Origin: Chloroflexota bacterium
GTDB taxonomy: Bacteria > Chloroflexota > Dehalococcoidia > Lucifugimonadales > Lucifugimonadaceae
Length of the DNA stretch: 6,981 nt
Assembly (NCBI GenBank): GCA_030831265.1
Contig: JAURLM010000163.1
Span: 1 to 6,981 of the forward strand
Reading direction: 5' to 3'
Shown here piece by piece: positions 1 through 5,946 of the stretch (position 1 is its first letter; every line of letters starts with the position of its first letter). The translations under genes and the position numbers were made by a program. Under the pieces are notes generated by a model, which made no database searches, was not told where the DNA came from, and was given only the letters and a program-made list of their open reading frames with translations.

Positions 1-973
1 CGGTAGTCTTCAATTGCACCCAGCCTGTCTGACCCGGTGCAATCTCATTGCCTTCGAGCACGCGCACAGTGACCGGAACTTCACGACTACCAGCAAAGAG
101 CTCAAGATGGTGGTTGTGGCGAACAGGCCGTGGCGCACCCTCAATCACTCGGAGTGAAGCATCAAATGCGTCCGACGGCTGGAGCCAGCCCGGCACCGTC
201 AGTAAATCACCACGTTCAATCTCGTGATGCTCGATGCCACTCAGGTTGACCGCTACCCGCGTCCCCGGCTGAGCCGTATCCACGGACGACTGGTGAGACT
301 GCAGTCCGCGAATGCGGGCGCGTCTTCCACCAGGCAACAGCTCAATCTCCTGCCCTACACGCAGACTTCCACCTGCCAGTGTGCCAGTGACAACTGCACC
401 AAAGCCGGGCATGGTGAACACGCGGTCCACAGGCAGTCTCGGTCGGCCAAGATCCGCATGAACCTCTATCTCGTCAAGCTGCCGGTCAATCTCTGTGAGA
501 AGCTCTGGTATGCCCTGCCCCGTCGTGGCTGATACGGGCAACATTGGCGAACCTGCCAGCGATGTCCCTTCAAGAACTTCCTCTATGTCCGCAGTGACCA
601 GCATCAGCCAGTCTTCATCGACAAGATCAGCCTTGGTTATGACCGTTATCCCATGGTGAACGTTCAGGAGATCGAGAATTGCCAGGTGCTCGCGAGTCTG
701 AGGCATCACGCCTTCATCGGCGGCGACGATCAGCAGCGCAAGGTCCACGCCTCCAACGCCCATCAGCATGTTCCGCACAAACCGCTCATGACCTGGAACG
801 TCGACGATGCTTATCTCTCTACCGGATGGCAACGTGACCCACGCGAATCCAAGTTCGATGGTCATCCCGCGCGCCTTTTCTTCTTTAAGACGATCGGGAT
901 CGATCCCGCTCATGGCGCGGATGAGTGTGGATTTGCCGTGGTCTACGTGACCTGCTGTAGTTATGACAAACAT
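1..973 (-). CDS. selB: Selenocysteine-specific translation elongation factor SelB, N-terminal part (cut by window edge)
   Basis: SelB is a cytoplasmic translational GTPase that carries Sec-tRNA(Sec) to ribosomes stalled at a UGA followed by a SECIS hairpin. I translated the minus strand by hand: an uninterrupted frame runs from ATG at 973 to the window edge, 324 residues. GTPase motifs are G1 AGHVDHGKS (7-15), a switch I region with RGMTIELGF (35-43), G3 DVPGH (58-62), G4 TKAD (113-116, the SelB form of NKxD) and SAT (148-150). Domain II follows from about 170, including MPGFGAVVTGTLAGG, and domain III begins before the edge. The C-terminal winged-helix repeats that bind SECIS RNA lie outside the window. 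E. coli SelB has 614 residues, so about half is present. The in-frame TGA upstream and a GGTGAG sequence about 11 bases before the ATG support this start. It is last in the ychF-unknown-hemW-selB row, 61 bases after hemW. EF-Tu and IF-2 are excluded by the AGHVDHGKS/RGMTIELG/TKAD combination. Confidence 0.96.
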   Translation of the reverse strand, partial: MFVITTAGHVDHGKSTLIRAMSGIDPDRLKEEKARGMTIELGFAWVTLPSGREISIVDVPGHERFVRNMLMGVGGVDLALLIVAADEGVMPQTREHLAILDLLNVHHGITVITKADLVDEDWLMLVTADIEEVLEGTSLAGSPMLPVSATTGQGIPELLTEIDRQLDEIEVHADLGRPRLPVDRVFTMPGFGAVVTGTLAGGSLRVGQEIELLPGGRRARIRGLQSHQSSVDTAQPGTRVAVNLSGIEHHEIERGDLLTVPGWLQPSDAFDASLRVIEGAPRPVRHNHHLELFAGSREVPVTVRVLEGNEIAPGQTGWVQLKTT

Positions 974-1001
974 TGCGCTAATTTCTCACCATCTGCAGGA
1001 G

Positions 1002-1034
1002 TTTGCGTCTCCGGGCGGGAAGACCAGAGGCAAA
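1002..1034 (-). promoter_or_regulatory. Bulged hairpin in the hemW-selB gap
   Basis: Read on the minus strand, the bases directly after the hemW stop fold as TTTGC, CTCTGG, a nine-base loop, CCGGAG, a two-base AC bulge and GCAAA. This gives eleven pairs, one of them U-G. No T-run follows, so it is not a standard intrinsic terminator. Its position, 28 bases before the selB ATG, would allow a role in mRNA processing or control of selB translation. The pairing is what is seen; the role is a guess. An alternative fold with a GTCT/AGAC inner stem is also possible. Confidence 0.4.
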
Positions 1035-2315
1035 TTACTCGGCCAGGAGCATAGACTCGGCAGCGGCTACGAAGACGCCAAACACTTCGTTGCCTAGAAG
1101 TTTCCCATCAAAGCTGAGCCTGATGCCGTCCGCGTCTTCCTCGATCAGTCCTGCGGCGAGCATCTGGTCTATCTCTCGCGAAAAGACGTCTCGCAGGGAT
1201 TTTCCAAACCGTGCTCGGAAATCTGCCTCGCGCACCCCGGTATCGAGCCGCATCCCCATCATCATCGTTTCAGCCAGTTCAAGGCTCGGTGTCGTCTGCT
1301 CGACAAAGTTCACTGGTCCACCGGCAACCATGGCTCGTATTTGCCCCGGAGTTGACTTAGGCAGATCAGGCCGGCGTGGTTGCGAGCCCGCAAGACTCAG
1401 AATCCCGTCAGCAGGAACCTCAAACCCCAGCGACCTCACGTACCAGCGCGGCGATTTCATATTGGCGAAGCGGTGCTTGAGCATGGAAGAGTGAGCGCCG
1501 GGACCGACACCCAGGTACGGCTCGTTACGCCAGTAAATCAGGTTGTGTTGACTCTCCATACCCGGCAGTGCCCAGTTCGATATCTCGTAGTGCCTGTAAC
1601 CGGCTTCGGCAAGTTTTTCCCTCGCTGCGAGGTACATGTCAGCGGCGAGGTCATCGTCGGGCTGCGGGACTTTCCCAGACCGGACAAACGCCTCCAGCGG
1701 TGTGCCAGTCTCTATTTGCAGCCCGTAGAGCGAAACGTGGTTAGGTGAAAGTTCCAGCGTGCGTTCCAGTGAATCTATCCACTGTTGCAACGTCTGCTGC
1801 GGAAGACCAAATATCAGGTCCAGTGAGCGGTTGGTAAACCCCGCCCGACGCAAGACCTCGAATGCGTCAATTGCCTGGGCCGCTGTGTGGCGTCGGCCGA
1901 GCAGAGTCAGTAATTCATCATCAAAACTCTGAACACCCATCGATACACGATTGAACCCGGCATCCAGCCATCCAGATGCGCGTTCCTGCGTCACATCACC
2001 GGGATTCGCTTCAAGCGTGACTTCAGCATCAGCCACCAGCGGGAATCCACCTGTGAGTGCGGACATCACACGCTTCAGATCACCGGGTGGCAGGTATGAG
2101 GGTGTGCCCCCGCCAAGAAAGACGGTTCGCGAAGCGTGTGACGGAAACAGTTCAGCCCAACGCCGCAACTCTTCGCAAAGGGCATCCACGTAAACGGGGA
2201 TCAGGCGTTCAATGCCCGAATACGTGTTGAAATCACAGTACGGACATTTCGTTTCACAGAACGGAATGTGGACGTATAGCCCGATGGACTGTTGTTCAAT
2301 GGCCGGGCGCGTCAT
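1035..2315 (-). CDS. hemW: Radical SAM haem chaperone HemW (coproporphyrinogen III oxidase-like)
   Basis: HemW-family proteins are cytoplasmic radical SAM proteins. They bind haem and a [4Fe-4S] cluster and are thought to deliver haem to respiratory enzymes; they are often misannotated as HemN. With the start chosen here the protein has 426 residues. The cluster motif is CETKCPYCDF (Cys20, Cys24, Cys27) followed by Phe, the HemW pattern; true HemN has a fourth Cys at the Phe position. GGGTP (68-72) is the SAM-binding glycine motif, and GVQSFDDELL, LIFGLPQQT, YEISNWALPG, HNLIYW (257-262) and GVGPGAHS are all typical. The HemN_C-like winged domain spans about 345-415. I chose ATG 2315 because GAGGG (2320-2324) lies four bases upstream and it follows the upstream stop by 16 bases. 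An ATG at 2417 would add 34 unconserved-looking residues and overlap the previous gene by 86 bases. Residues about 298-326 look like an insertion relative to usual HemW. Adjacent genes suggest co-transcription with selB. Confidence 0.93.
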   Translation of the reverse strand: MTRPAIEQQSIGLYVHIPFCETKCPYCDFNTYSGIERLIPVYVDALCEELRRWAELFPSHASRTVFLGGGTPSYLPPGDLKRVMSALTGGFPLVADAEVTLEANPGDVTQERASGWLDAGFNRVSMGVQSFDDELLTLLGRRHTAAQAIDAFEVLRRAGFTNRSLDLIFGLPQQTLQQWIDSLERTLELSPNHVSLYGLQIETGTPLEAFVRSGKVPQPDDDLAADMYLAAREKLAEAGYRHYEISNWALPGMESQHNLIYWRNEPYLGVGPGAHSSMLKHRFANMKSPRWYVRSLGFEVPADGILSLAGSQPRRPDLPKSTPGQIRAMVAGGPVNFVEQTTPSLELAETMMMGMRLDTGVREADFRARFGKSLRDVFSREIDQMLAAGLIEEDADGIRLSFDGKLLGNEVFGVFVAAAESMLLAE

Positions 2316-2331
2316 GTCGCCCTCGCTCGGT

Positions 2332-3030
2332 TCAATTACTGCCCGGGGTCCAGAGTTTGCCTGCGGATCCGCCATCTGAGGTCGGCCGTTGTGGAGCCGG
2401 ACCTCGCTGTCCACCACCAGCGGCTTCTTCAGCCTGCTGCCGAGCAGCCTCGTTCACTGCTCTCACCCATCGCTCAAGCGCGTCGAGTTCTGGCGGTGAT
2501 ACAAGGAACTTTTCGACATCGTCCGGCAATTGCAGATCGGTCGACCCGCTCAAGATTAGAGTGGCTTCGCCTTCCTGTAGGCCTTCCGCAAGACGCTTAT
2601 CAAGGTGACGCTGACGCCGGAGTGCAGCATCCTGGTATGAGGCAGAAACGGCCCCTGCAACGCTCTGCGTGATGAAGCCGACGGACATGCAGCGGCTCCA
2701 GTCAATCACTTCTCCAAATAAATCAGCATCTTCATATTCATCAAGCCGAGCACCGCTATCAACGCGGTCTTTGACCATCCGCCAGGCAGGCCGGTTGGTC
2801 TGCTCAAGCATTAACAGTGCGTCATCACCACGACCGAGTACGCCTTCGGCAAAAACCCGGTTTACCACGCCAGCCCGGGCTTCCAGCGCAGAAATCTGCT
2901 TATCCGCAGCTTCCCAGTAAGCGTTGAAACGCTGAGTGAACCCGTCCGGTGCCTGTGGTGACGGTTGAATAAACGGAACGATGTACACCTTGCGGCGGGT
3001 TAGCAGGTCATCTTGTTTCGAGTCGGCCAA
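2332..3030 (-). CDS. Conserved-looking hypothetical soluble protein, 232 residues
   Basis: I cannot name this protein. It has no signal peptide or membrane segment, so it is probably cytoplasmic. Residues 14-22 (KVYIVPFIQ) form a hydrophobic N-terminal strand. Residues 35-60 and 130-153 look helical and charged, the latter (YQDAALRRQRHLDKRLAEGL) very basic. Residues 154-190 contain GEATLIL, then LPDDVEKFLVSPPELDALERW, which looks like a folded alpha/beta end. From 196 the tail is low-complexity (Ala/Glu, then Gly/Pro/Gln) and probably disordered. I believe similar proteins occur in Chloroflexota, but that is recollection, not a search. Start: TTG at 3030 is backed by TAAGGA (3040-3045) nine bases upstream, and no ATG lies near the N-terminus. 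It follows ychF by 56 bases and precedes hemW by 16. A link to translation or haem handling is therefore only contextual. Confidence 0.82.
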   Translation of the reverse strand: MADSKQDDLLTRRKVYIVPFIQPSPQAPDGFTQRFNAYWEAADKQISALEARAGVVNRVFAEGVLGRGDDALLMLEQTNRPAWRMVKDRVDSGARLDEYEDADLFGEVIDWSRCMSVGFITQSVAGAVSASYQDAALRRQRHLDKRLAEGLQEGEATLILSGSTDLQLPDDVEKFLVSPPELDALERWVRAVNEAARQQAEEAAGGGQRGPAPQRPTSDGGSAGKLWTPGSN

Positions 3031-3039
3031 GACAGCGAT

Positions 3040-3045
3040 TCCTTA
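3040..3045 (-). promoter_or_regulatory. Shine-Dalgarno site deciding a TTG start
   Basis: On the minus strand TAAGGA lies nine bases before the TTG at 3030. It is one of the clearest ribosome binding sites in the window and is the reason to accept TTG as the start of the 232-residue gene. Confidence 0.7.
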
Positions 3046-3086
3046 GGTACTGGTGAGTGTGAAAGTGGCGATGGTAGTGCAGATAG

Positions 3087-4181
3087 TTAAACGGAGAACA
3101 GGAAGTTCAGGATATCGCCGTCTTCAATGATGTATTCCCGGCCTTCCTGCCGCAGCACACCGTTTGTCCGTGCCTGCGCCATGCTTCCTGCGGTTACAAA
3201 GTCATCGTAACCTACAGTCTCTGCACGAATAAACCCGCGCTCAATGTCAGAGTGAATCGTTCCCGCTGCTCTTGGAGCAGTAGTGTTCACCTCAATTGTC
3301 CATGCACGGACTTCGTCAGGCCCAACTGTCAGGAACGATATCAACCCGAGCACGCTGTACGAGAGATTGATCATCCGGTTCAGGCCAGACTCCCCTGCAT
3401 CCAGCCCGGCACGCATCTCTGCCTCTTCTTCCGGGCTCATCTGCGCAAGCTCTTCCTCCAGCTTGCCGCAAAGTACAGCTCCACCAGAGCGTGAACCGGG
3501 CAGCAGCTCTGCCAGTTCTGCTTCCAGGGCATCGGCTCTACCGAGATCATCATCACCGATATTCAGGGCGACCAACAATGGCAGCTTACTGAGCAAGAAA
3601 GTGTCGGATATCGCCAATTTCTCTTCCTCAGTGAATGACCGGTCACGCGCCGCAGTTCCGTTCTCCATTTCCTGCTGAATCTCCCGCAGGATCACGATGT
3701 TCTTCTCGGCACGGACACGTTCCTGAGCCTTCAATCCCTTCATGCTCTCGTTGATTCGGTCGATACGACGGTCCAGCAGTGAAATGTCAGCAAACAGCAC
3801 ATCAAAGTTCACTTTTTCGATATCGCGACGGTAATCGACCGATCCGAGAACGTGAGGCACCGACGGGTCTTCAAATGCACGAACAACATGAAGCAGCGCA
3901 TCTACCTTCTGCAGATGTCCCATCGCCTCACCGGAAAACAGGTCACTAGCCTCTGCTGACCGCGCTCCCGGAAGGTCAACGTACGTGACCTCAGCCGGTA
4001 CCGTGCGCTTCGGCTTAAACATTGCAGTCAATTTGTCCAACCGTTTGTCGGGCACGTGAGCTACGCCGATGTTCGCTGAGCGATTCCCGCCAAAACTGCC
4101 AGACTGTGCTGACCCGCGAGTAAGTGCGTTGAAAACGGTTGTCTTGCCTACGCCCGGTAGTCCGATTATGCCAATTCGCAT
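3087..4181 (-). CDS. ychF: YchF/DUF933-family P-loop NTPase (Obg-related), divergent switch II
   Basis: YchF proteins are cytoplasmic Obg-family nucleotide hydrolases that associate with ribosomes; E. coli YchF prefers ATP and is linked to stress responses. This 364-residue protein, about the family's usual length (E. coli 363), has Walker A GLPGVGKT (7-14), G3 DLPG (69-72), HVVRAFED (98-105), GSVD-x-RRDIE (113-122), a helical/coiled-coil hairpin at about 130-200, and a G4-like NIGD (207-210) in place of NKxD, as usual in YchF. The C-terminal TGS/DUF933 region (about 275-364) is nearly textbook: EVRAWTIEVNTTAPRAAGTI, ERGFIRAE, YIIEDGDILNFLFSV. The odd part is just after DLPG: the KGASKGEGLGN-type stretch of canonical YchF is replaced by ARSAEASDLFSGEAMGHL. 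This marks a divergent subfamily that I associate with Chloroflexota, so nucleotide preference should not be assumed. Start: ATG 4181, directly before the RIGIIGLPG strand; no good Shine-Dalgarno is visible. A large inverted repeat covers its leader. Confidence 0.93.
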   Translation of the reverse strand: MRIGIIGLPGVGKTTVFNALTRGSAQSGSFGGNRSANIGVAHVPDKRLDKLTAMFKPKRTVPAEVTYVDLPGARSAEASDLFSGEAMGHLQKVDALLHVVRAFEDPSVPHVLGSVDYRRDIEKVNFDVLFADISLLDRRIDRINESMKGLKAQERVRAEKNIVILREIQQEMENGTAARDRSFTEEEKLAISDTFLLSKLPLLVALNIGDDDLGRADALEAELAELLPGSRSGGAVLCGKLEEELAQMSPEEEAEMRAGLDAGESGLNRMINLSYSVLGLISFLTVGPDEVRAWTIEVNTTAPRAAGTIHSDIERGFIRAETVGYDDFVTAGSMAQARTNGVLRQEGREYIIEDGDILNFLFSV

Positions 4182-4187
4182 GCTTTT

Positions 4188-4224
4188 GCCGTGTTGTTGA
4201 AGGTGAATGTACGAACAACACGGC
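4188..4224 (-). promoter_or_regulatory. Perfect 11-bp inverted repeat over the ychF translation start region
   Basis: On the minus strand GCCGTGTTGTT (4224-4214) and AACAACACGGC (4198-4188) are exact reverse complements around a 15-base spacer. They end six bases before the ychF ATG. In RNA this would be a strong hairpin at the place where the ribosome binds. In DNA it could be an operator with two half-sites. There is no T-run on either strand, so it is not an intrinsic terminator. A further CAACAC (4239-4234) upstream can pair with the first arm instead, giving a mutually exclusive fold. The repeat is certain; regulation of ychF is inferred from position. Confidence 0.5.
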
Positions 4225-4359
4225 TATCGACAGGTGTTGCCCGCCGCGCGTTCGAATCGAGTTACAAATAAAGTCGAACTAGAAGGATAAGCCAGCATCG
4301 GGAACCCGGCCACAGTTACACACCAGCCAATTGATGCTTCGGTGATAGCGGGCGTTCTG

Positions 4360-4716
4360 TTATTCGTCATCCAGATACCGGTAATTGCCTTCAACTGGCG
4401 GTGGCTCATCGTCATCACCGCGTTTCCGAGATTTGCCACTGGCGTGTTCAGGTACGATCTTTTTCGGGGACAACGTGACGAACAGGGTCAGGAGGATCCC
4501 TGTGACGATAACATCGTCAATCTGGCCGATTCCCAGTTTGAAATCCCTCAAGAAGTCAATTGGGGACAGAACGTAGATAACTGCCAGGAGGGGCAAAATT
4601 TTCAGGAAGACGGAAACCCGGGAATCCCAGAACAGCAACCATGACACCCGTAGGAGTTGCCCTACAAACGGGATCATCAACAGCAATCTCGTTAGCACTG
4701 AACACCGTCCCTGCAC
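4360..4716 (-). CDS. DUF1232 (YkvA-like) small membrane protein
   Basis: This 118-residue protein belongs to the DUF1232/YkvA-like family of small integral membrane proteins, whose function is unknown. The family signature is IYVLSPIDFLRDF (47-59) followed by GIGQIDDVIVTGILLTLF (62-79), matching the usual YxxSPIDLIPDxIPxxGxxDD pattern. Hydrophobic stretches lie at about 8-30, 38-53 and 66-84. The tail (85-118) is hydrophilic, first basic (GKSRKRG) then acidic and Pro-rich, and probably cytoplasmic. The start is uncertain: the first possible codon is GTG 4716; GTG at codon 7 has CAGGGACGG before it; ATG at codon 14 is also possible. It is 178 bases upstream of ychF, so it may have its own transcript, and it diverges from holA. 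Confidence 0.87.
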   Translation of the reverse strand: MQGRCSVLTRLLLMIPFVGQLLRVSWLLFWDSRVSVFLKILPLLAVIYVLSPIDFLRDFKLGIGQIDDVIVTGILLTLFVTLSPKKIVPEHASGKSRKRGDDDEPPPVEGNYRYLDDE

Positions 4717-4829
4717 AGGTTATCCATGCCGCCAGTCCTGCCTTCTACCGTACACCTTGATATGCTCTGAACCGCAAAACAGGCCTCGTATTCAGGCCGT
4801 AATCCAGCGACAGTATTCGAAGTAGCAAC
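4717..4829 (+). other. Divergent intergenic region between the DUF1232 gene and holA
   Basis: This 113-base gap must hold the promoters of both divergent genes unless their transcripts start elsewhere. I see no convincing -35/-10 pair in either direction. The best plus-strand candidate, TTCAGG and TATTCG 17 bases apart, is poor. A short repeat GGCCT-cgtattc-AGGCC lies near 4783-4799; five base pairs is too little to interpret. Confidence 0.3.
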
Positions 4830-5798
4830 TTGATTCGAGTTTTTCACGGTGACGACGTATTCTCCATCAGCGAGGCTGTTCGACGCGCCCGTATGGCAGT
4901 GGGGCAAGAGGAGGTACGTGACCCGAACACCACGGTACTTGAGGGTAGTTCGTTCAAGCCGTTCGACATCATCGCAGCTGCAAGTTCGTTGCCTTTCCTG
5001 GCTGATCGCCGCTTAATACTCGTTTACGGCCTGCTGGAGTCGATGGATGGCCGGGGCAACAAGCGCGGTTCGGAATGGGATCAGCTGTCCACGTTGCTGG
5101 CGGACCTGCCCGGGACGAGTGATGTCATATTTGTCGAGTCCACCAGGCTGCGTGCCAATGCACGCGGGATCAAAGCAGCAGGGCCGGGTGCTGAAATACG
5201 CGATTTTGAAATGCCACGCGGCCCGGCCCTTGAGGCATGGGCTCGTGACCGGTTCACCCACCACCGTGGTTCGGCAAACCGGGATGCGATCGCCCGGCTC
5301 GTCTGGCTCGCAGGTGGTGACCTCCGTCTGTTGGACAGTGAAATCCAGAAACTGGCCGTGTTTGCAGGTGAACGGGAAGTCTCGCAGAAAGATGTTGACG
5401 AGATGGTTGGCGAAGCACGTGAGGCAAGCATCTTCGCCGCAGTCGATGCCGTCCTGGAACGCAGGCCCGGCGTCGCTATGCGGCTCATGTATGACCTGCT
5501 GGAAGGCGGCACGTCCGTTGGGTCAATAATCTCGATGCTGTCACGACAGGTTAGGCTGGTGCTACTCGCAGGGACATTGAATGCTGCCGGTGTCCCGCAG
5601 CAAGAAATCGGGACCCGTATCGGCCTGACAAATCGCTACGCGTTGGAGAAGACACTCCGGCAGGCGTCACGGTTCGGCAAAGCATATCTTGCGCATATGC
5701 ACCATCGATTGCTGGATGCAGACATGGGTATCAAGACGGGTAAACTCGACGAACGGCTGGCACTGGAAATTCTTATCAGCCGCCTCTCGAATTCATAG
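4830..5798 (+). CDS. holA: DNA polymerase III subunit delta
   Basis: The delta subunit is the clamp-opening wrench of the bacterial clamp loader: with gamma/tau and delta-prime it opens the beta sliding clamp and loads it on primed DNA. The 322 residues match the usual family length (about 320-345) and order. An AAA+-like N-terminal domain without a working Walker A carries VFHGDDVFSISEA (4-16) and SLPFLADRRLILV (53-65). A middle domain carries GGDLRLLDSEIQKL (162-175). The C-terminal collar domain (about 200-322) ends with IKTGKLDERLALEILI. The TTG at 4830 is the only start codon that keeps the conserved first strand, because an in-frame TAA lies at 4800-4802 and the next ATG (codon 22) would remove it. 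The ribosome binding site is weak. Many bacteria have rpsT (S20) next to holA; here a different small basic ORF follows 25 bases downstream. Confidence 0.93.
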   Translation: MIRVFHGDDVFSISEAVRRARMAVGQEEVRDPNTTVLEGSSFKPFDIIAAASSLPFLADRRLILVYGLLESMDGRGNKRGSEWDQLSTLLADLPGTSDVIFVESTRLRANARGIKAAGPGAEIRDFEMPRGPALEAWARDRFTHHRGSANRDAIARLVWLAGGDLRLLDSEIQKLAVFAGEREVSQKDVDEMVGEAREASIFAAVDAVLERRPGVAMRLMYDLLEGGTSVGSIISMLSRQVRLVLLAGTLNAAGVPQQEIGTRIGLTNRYALEKTLRQASRFGKAYLAHMHHRLLDADMGIKTGKLDERLALEILISRLSNS

Positions 5799-5823
5799 AA
5801 ACTAACCGTGATTTCGCAACATC

Positions 5824-5946
5824 ATGGCAAACCTGCTTCCCGGCAATCTGCGTATGCAATGGGCAAGTGGGGCCGGGGTAAAGAAATGGTCCCGAAACGG
5901 GTATCGGACTATGAAACCGCGTGAGCGGGGCAAGCTGATTGCATGA
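5824..5946 (+). CDS. Possible small, highly basic 40-residue protein
   Basis: An ATG at 5824 opens a 40-codon frame ending in TGA at 5944-5946, inside the ATGA that starts the lipoprotein gene, an arrangement typical of translational coupling. The peptide starts MANLLPGNLRMQW and becomes strongly basic after residue 19 (KKWSR, MKPRERGK), with nine Lys/Arg against one Glu. There is no signal peptide or membrane helix. Basic charge and two Trp suggest nucleic-acid or membrane-surface binding, but I recognise no family, and it is not S20 or L34. About 60% of codons end in G or C, which does not argue against coding. Against it: no clear Shine-Dalgarno before 5824, and a 40-codon frame can arise by chance at this base composition. 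The same DNA contains short hairpins, so a structured leader is the rival reading. Confidence 0.4.
   Translation: MANLLPGNLRMQWASGAGVKKWSRNGYRTMKPRERGKLIA
5891..5942 (+). promoter_or_regulatory. Three short consecutive hairpins before the lipoprotein start
   Basis: Three perfect 4-bp hairpins follow one another: CCCG-AAA-CGGG (5891-5901), CCGC-GTGA-GCGG (5917-5928, a GNRA-type tetraloop) and GCAA-GCTGA-TTGC (5930-5942), the last touching the ATG at 5943. An additional CCCGG/CCGGG pairing is possible upstream. Each stem alone is short enough to be chance; the run of three ending at a start codon is what makes it notable. I could not match it to any riboswitch class I know. It overlaps the end of the small basic ORF. 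Confidence 0.25.

Noticed and set aside
224..1054. Plus-strand open frames of 102 and 133 codons
   Set aside because: They are antisense to selB, whose minus-strand translation shows uninterrupted family motifs; the plus-strand peptides are His/Arg/Cys-rich and resemble nothing.
1035..2315. Annotation as oxygen-independent coproporphyrinogen III oxidase HemN
   Set aside because: The cluster motif is CxxxCxxCxF rather than CxxxCxxCxC, and the length and C-terminal domain fit HemW.
2332..2334. TGA stop of the 232-residue gene as a selenocysteine codon, prompted by selB nearby
   Set aside because: Read-through gives only a short charged peptide before the next stop, with no SECIS-like hairpin or conserved extension; the TGA that ends the small ORF is likewise followed two codons later by another stop.
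1003..2672. Plus-strand open frames opposite hemW and its upstream gene
   Set aside because: Shadows of strong minus-strand genes; Ser/Pro/Arg-rich composition and no domain signal.
4250..4258. GTTCGAATC resembling a tRNA T-loop
   Set aside because: The flanking bases do not pair as a T-stem and no acceptor, D or anticodon arms can be built around it.
4207..4290. 27-codon plus-strand ORF preceded by GAAGGTG
   Set aside because: The Shine-Dalgarno-like bases lie only one base from the ATG, the frame is very short, and the bases are explained by the inverted repeat loop.
4294..4338. AGCATC/GATGCT inverted repeat between the DUF1232 gene and ychF
   Set aside because: Only six pairs around a 33-base loop and no T-run; expected by chance at this length.
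4342..4644. Plus-strand frame of 100 codons
   Set aside because: Antisense to the DUF1232 gene, whose SPID and DD signature is clear; the plus-strand product is Gln/Asp-rich and unstructured.
5013..5529. Frames inside holA on both strands (83, 143 and 160 codons)
   Set aside because: Overlapped entirely by holA, which carries all family motifs.
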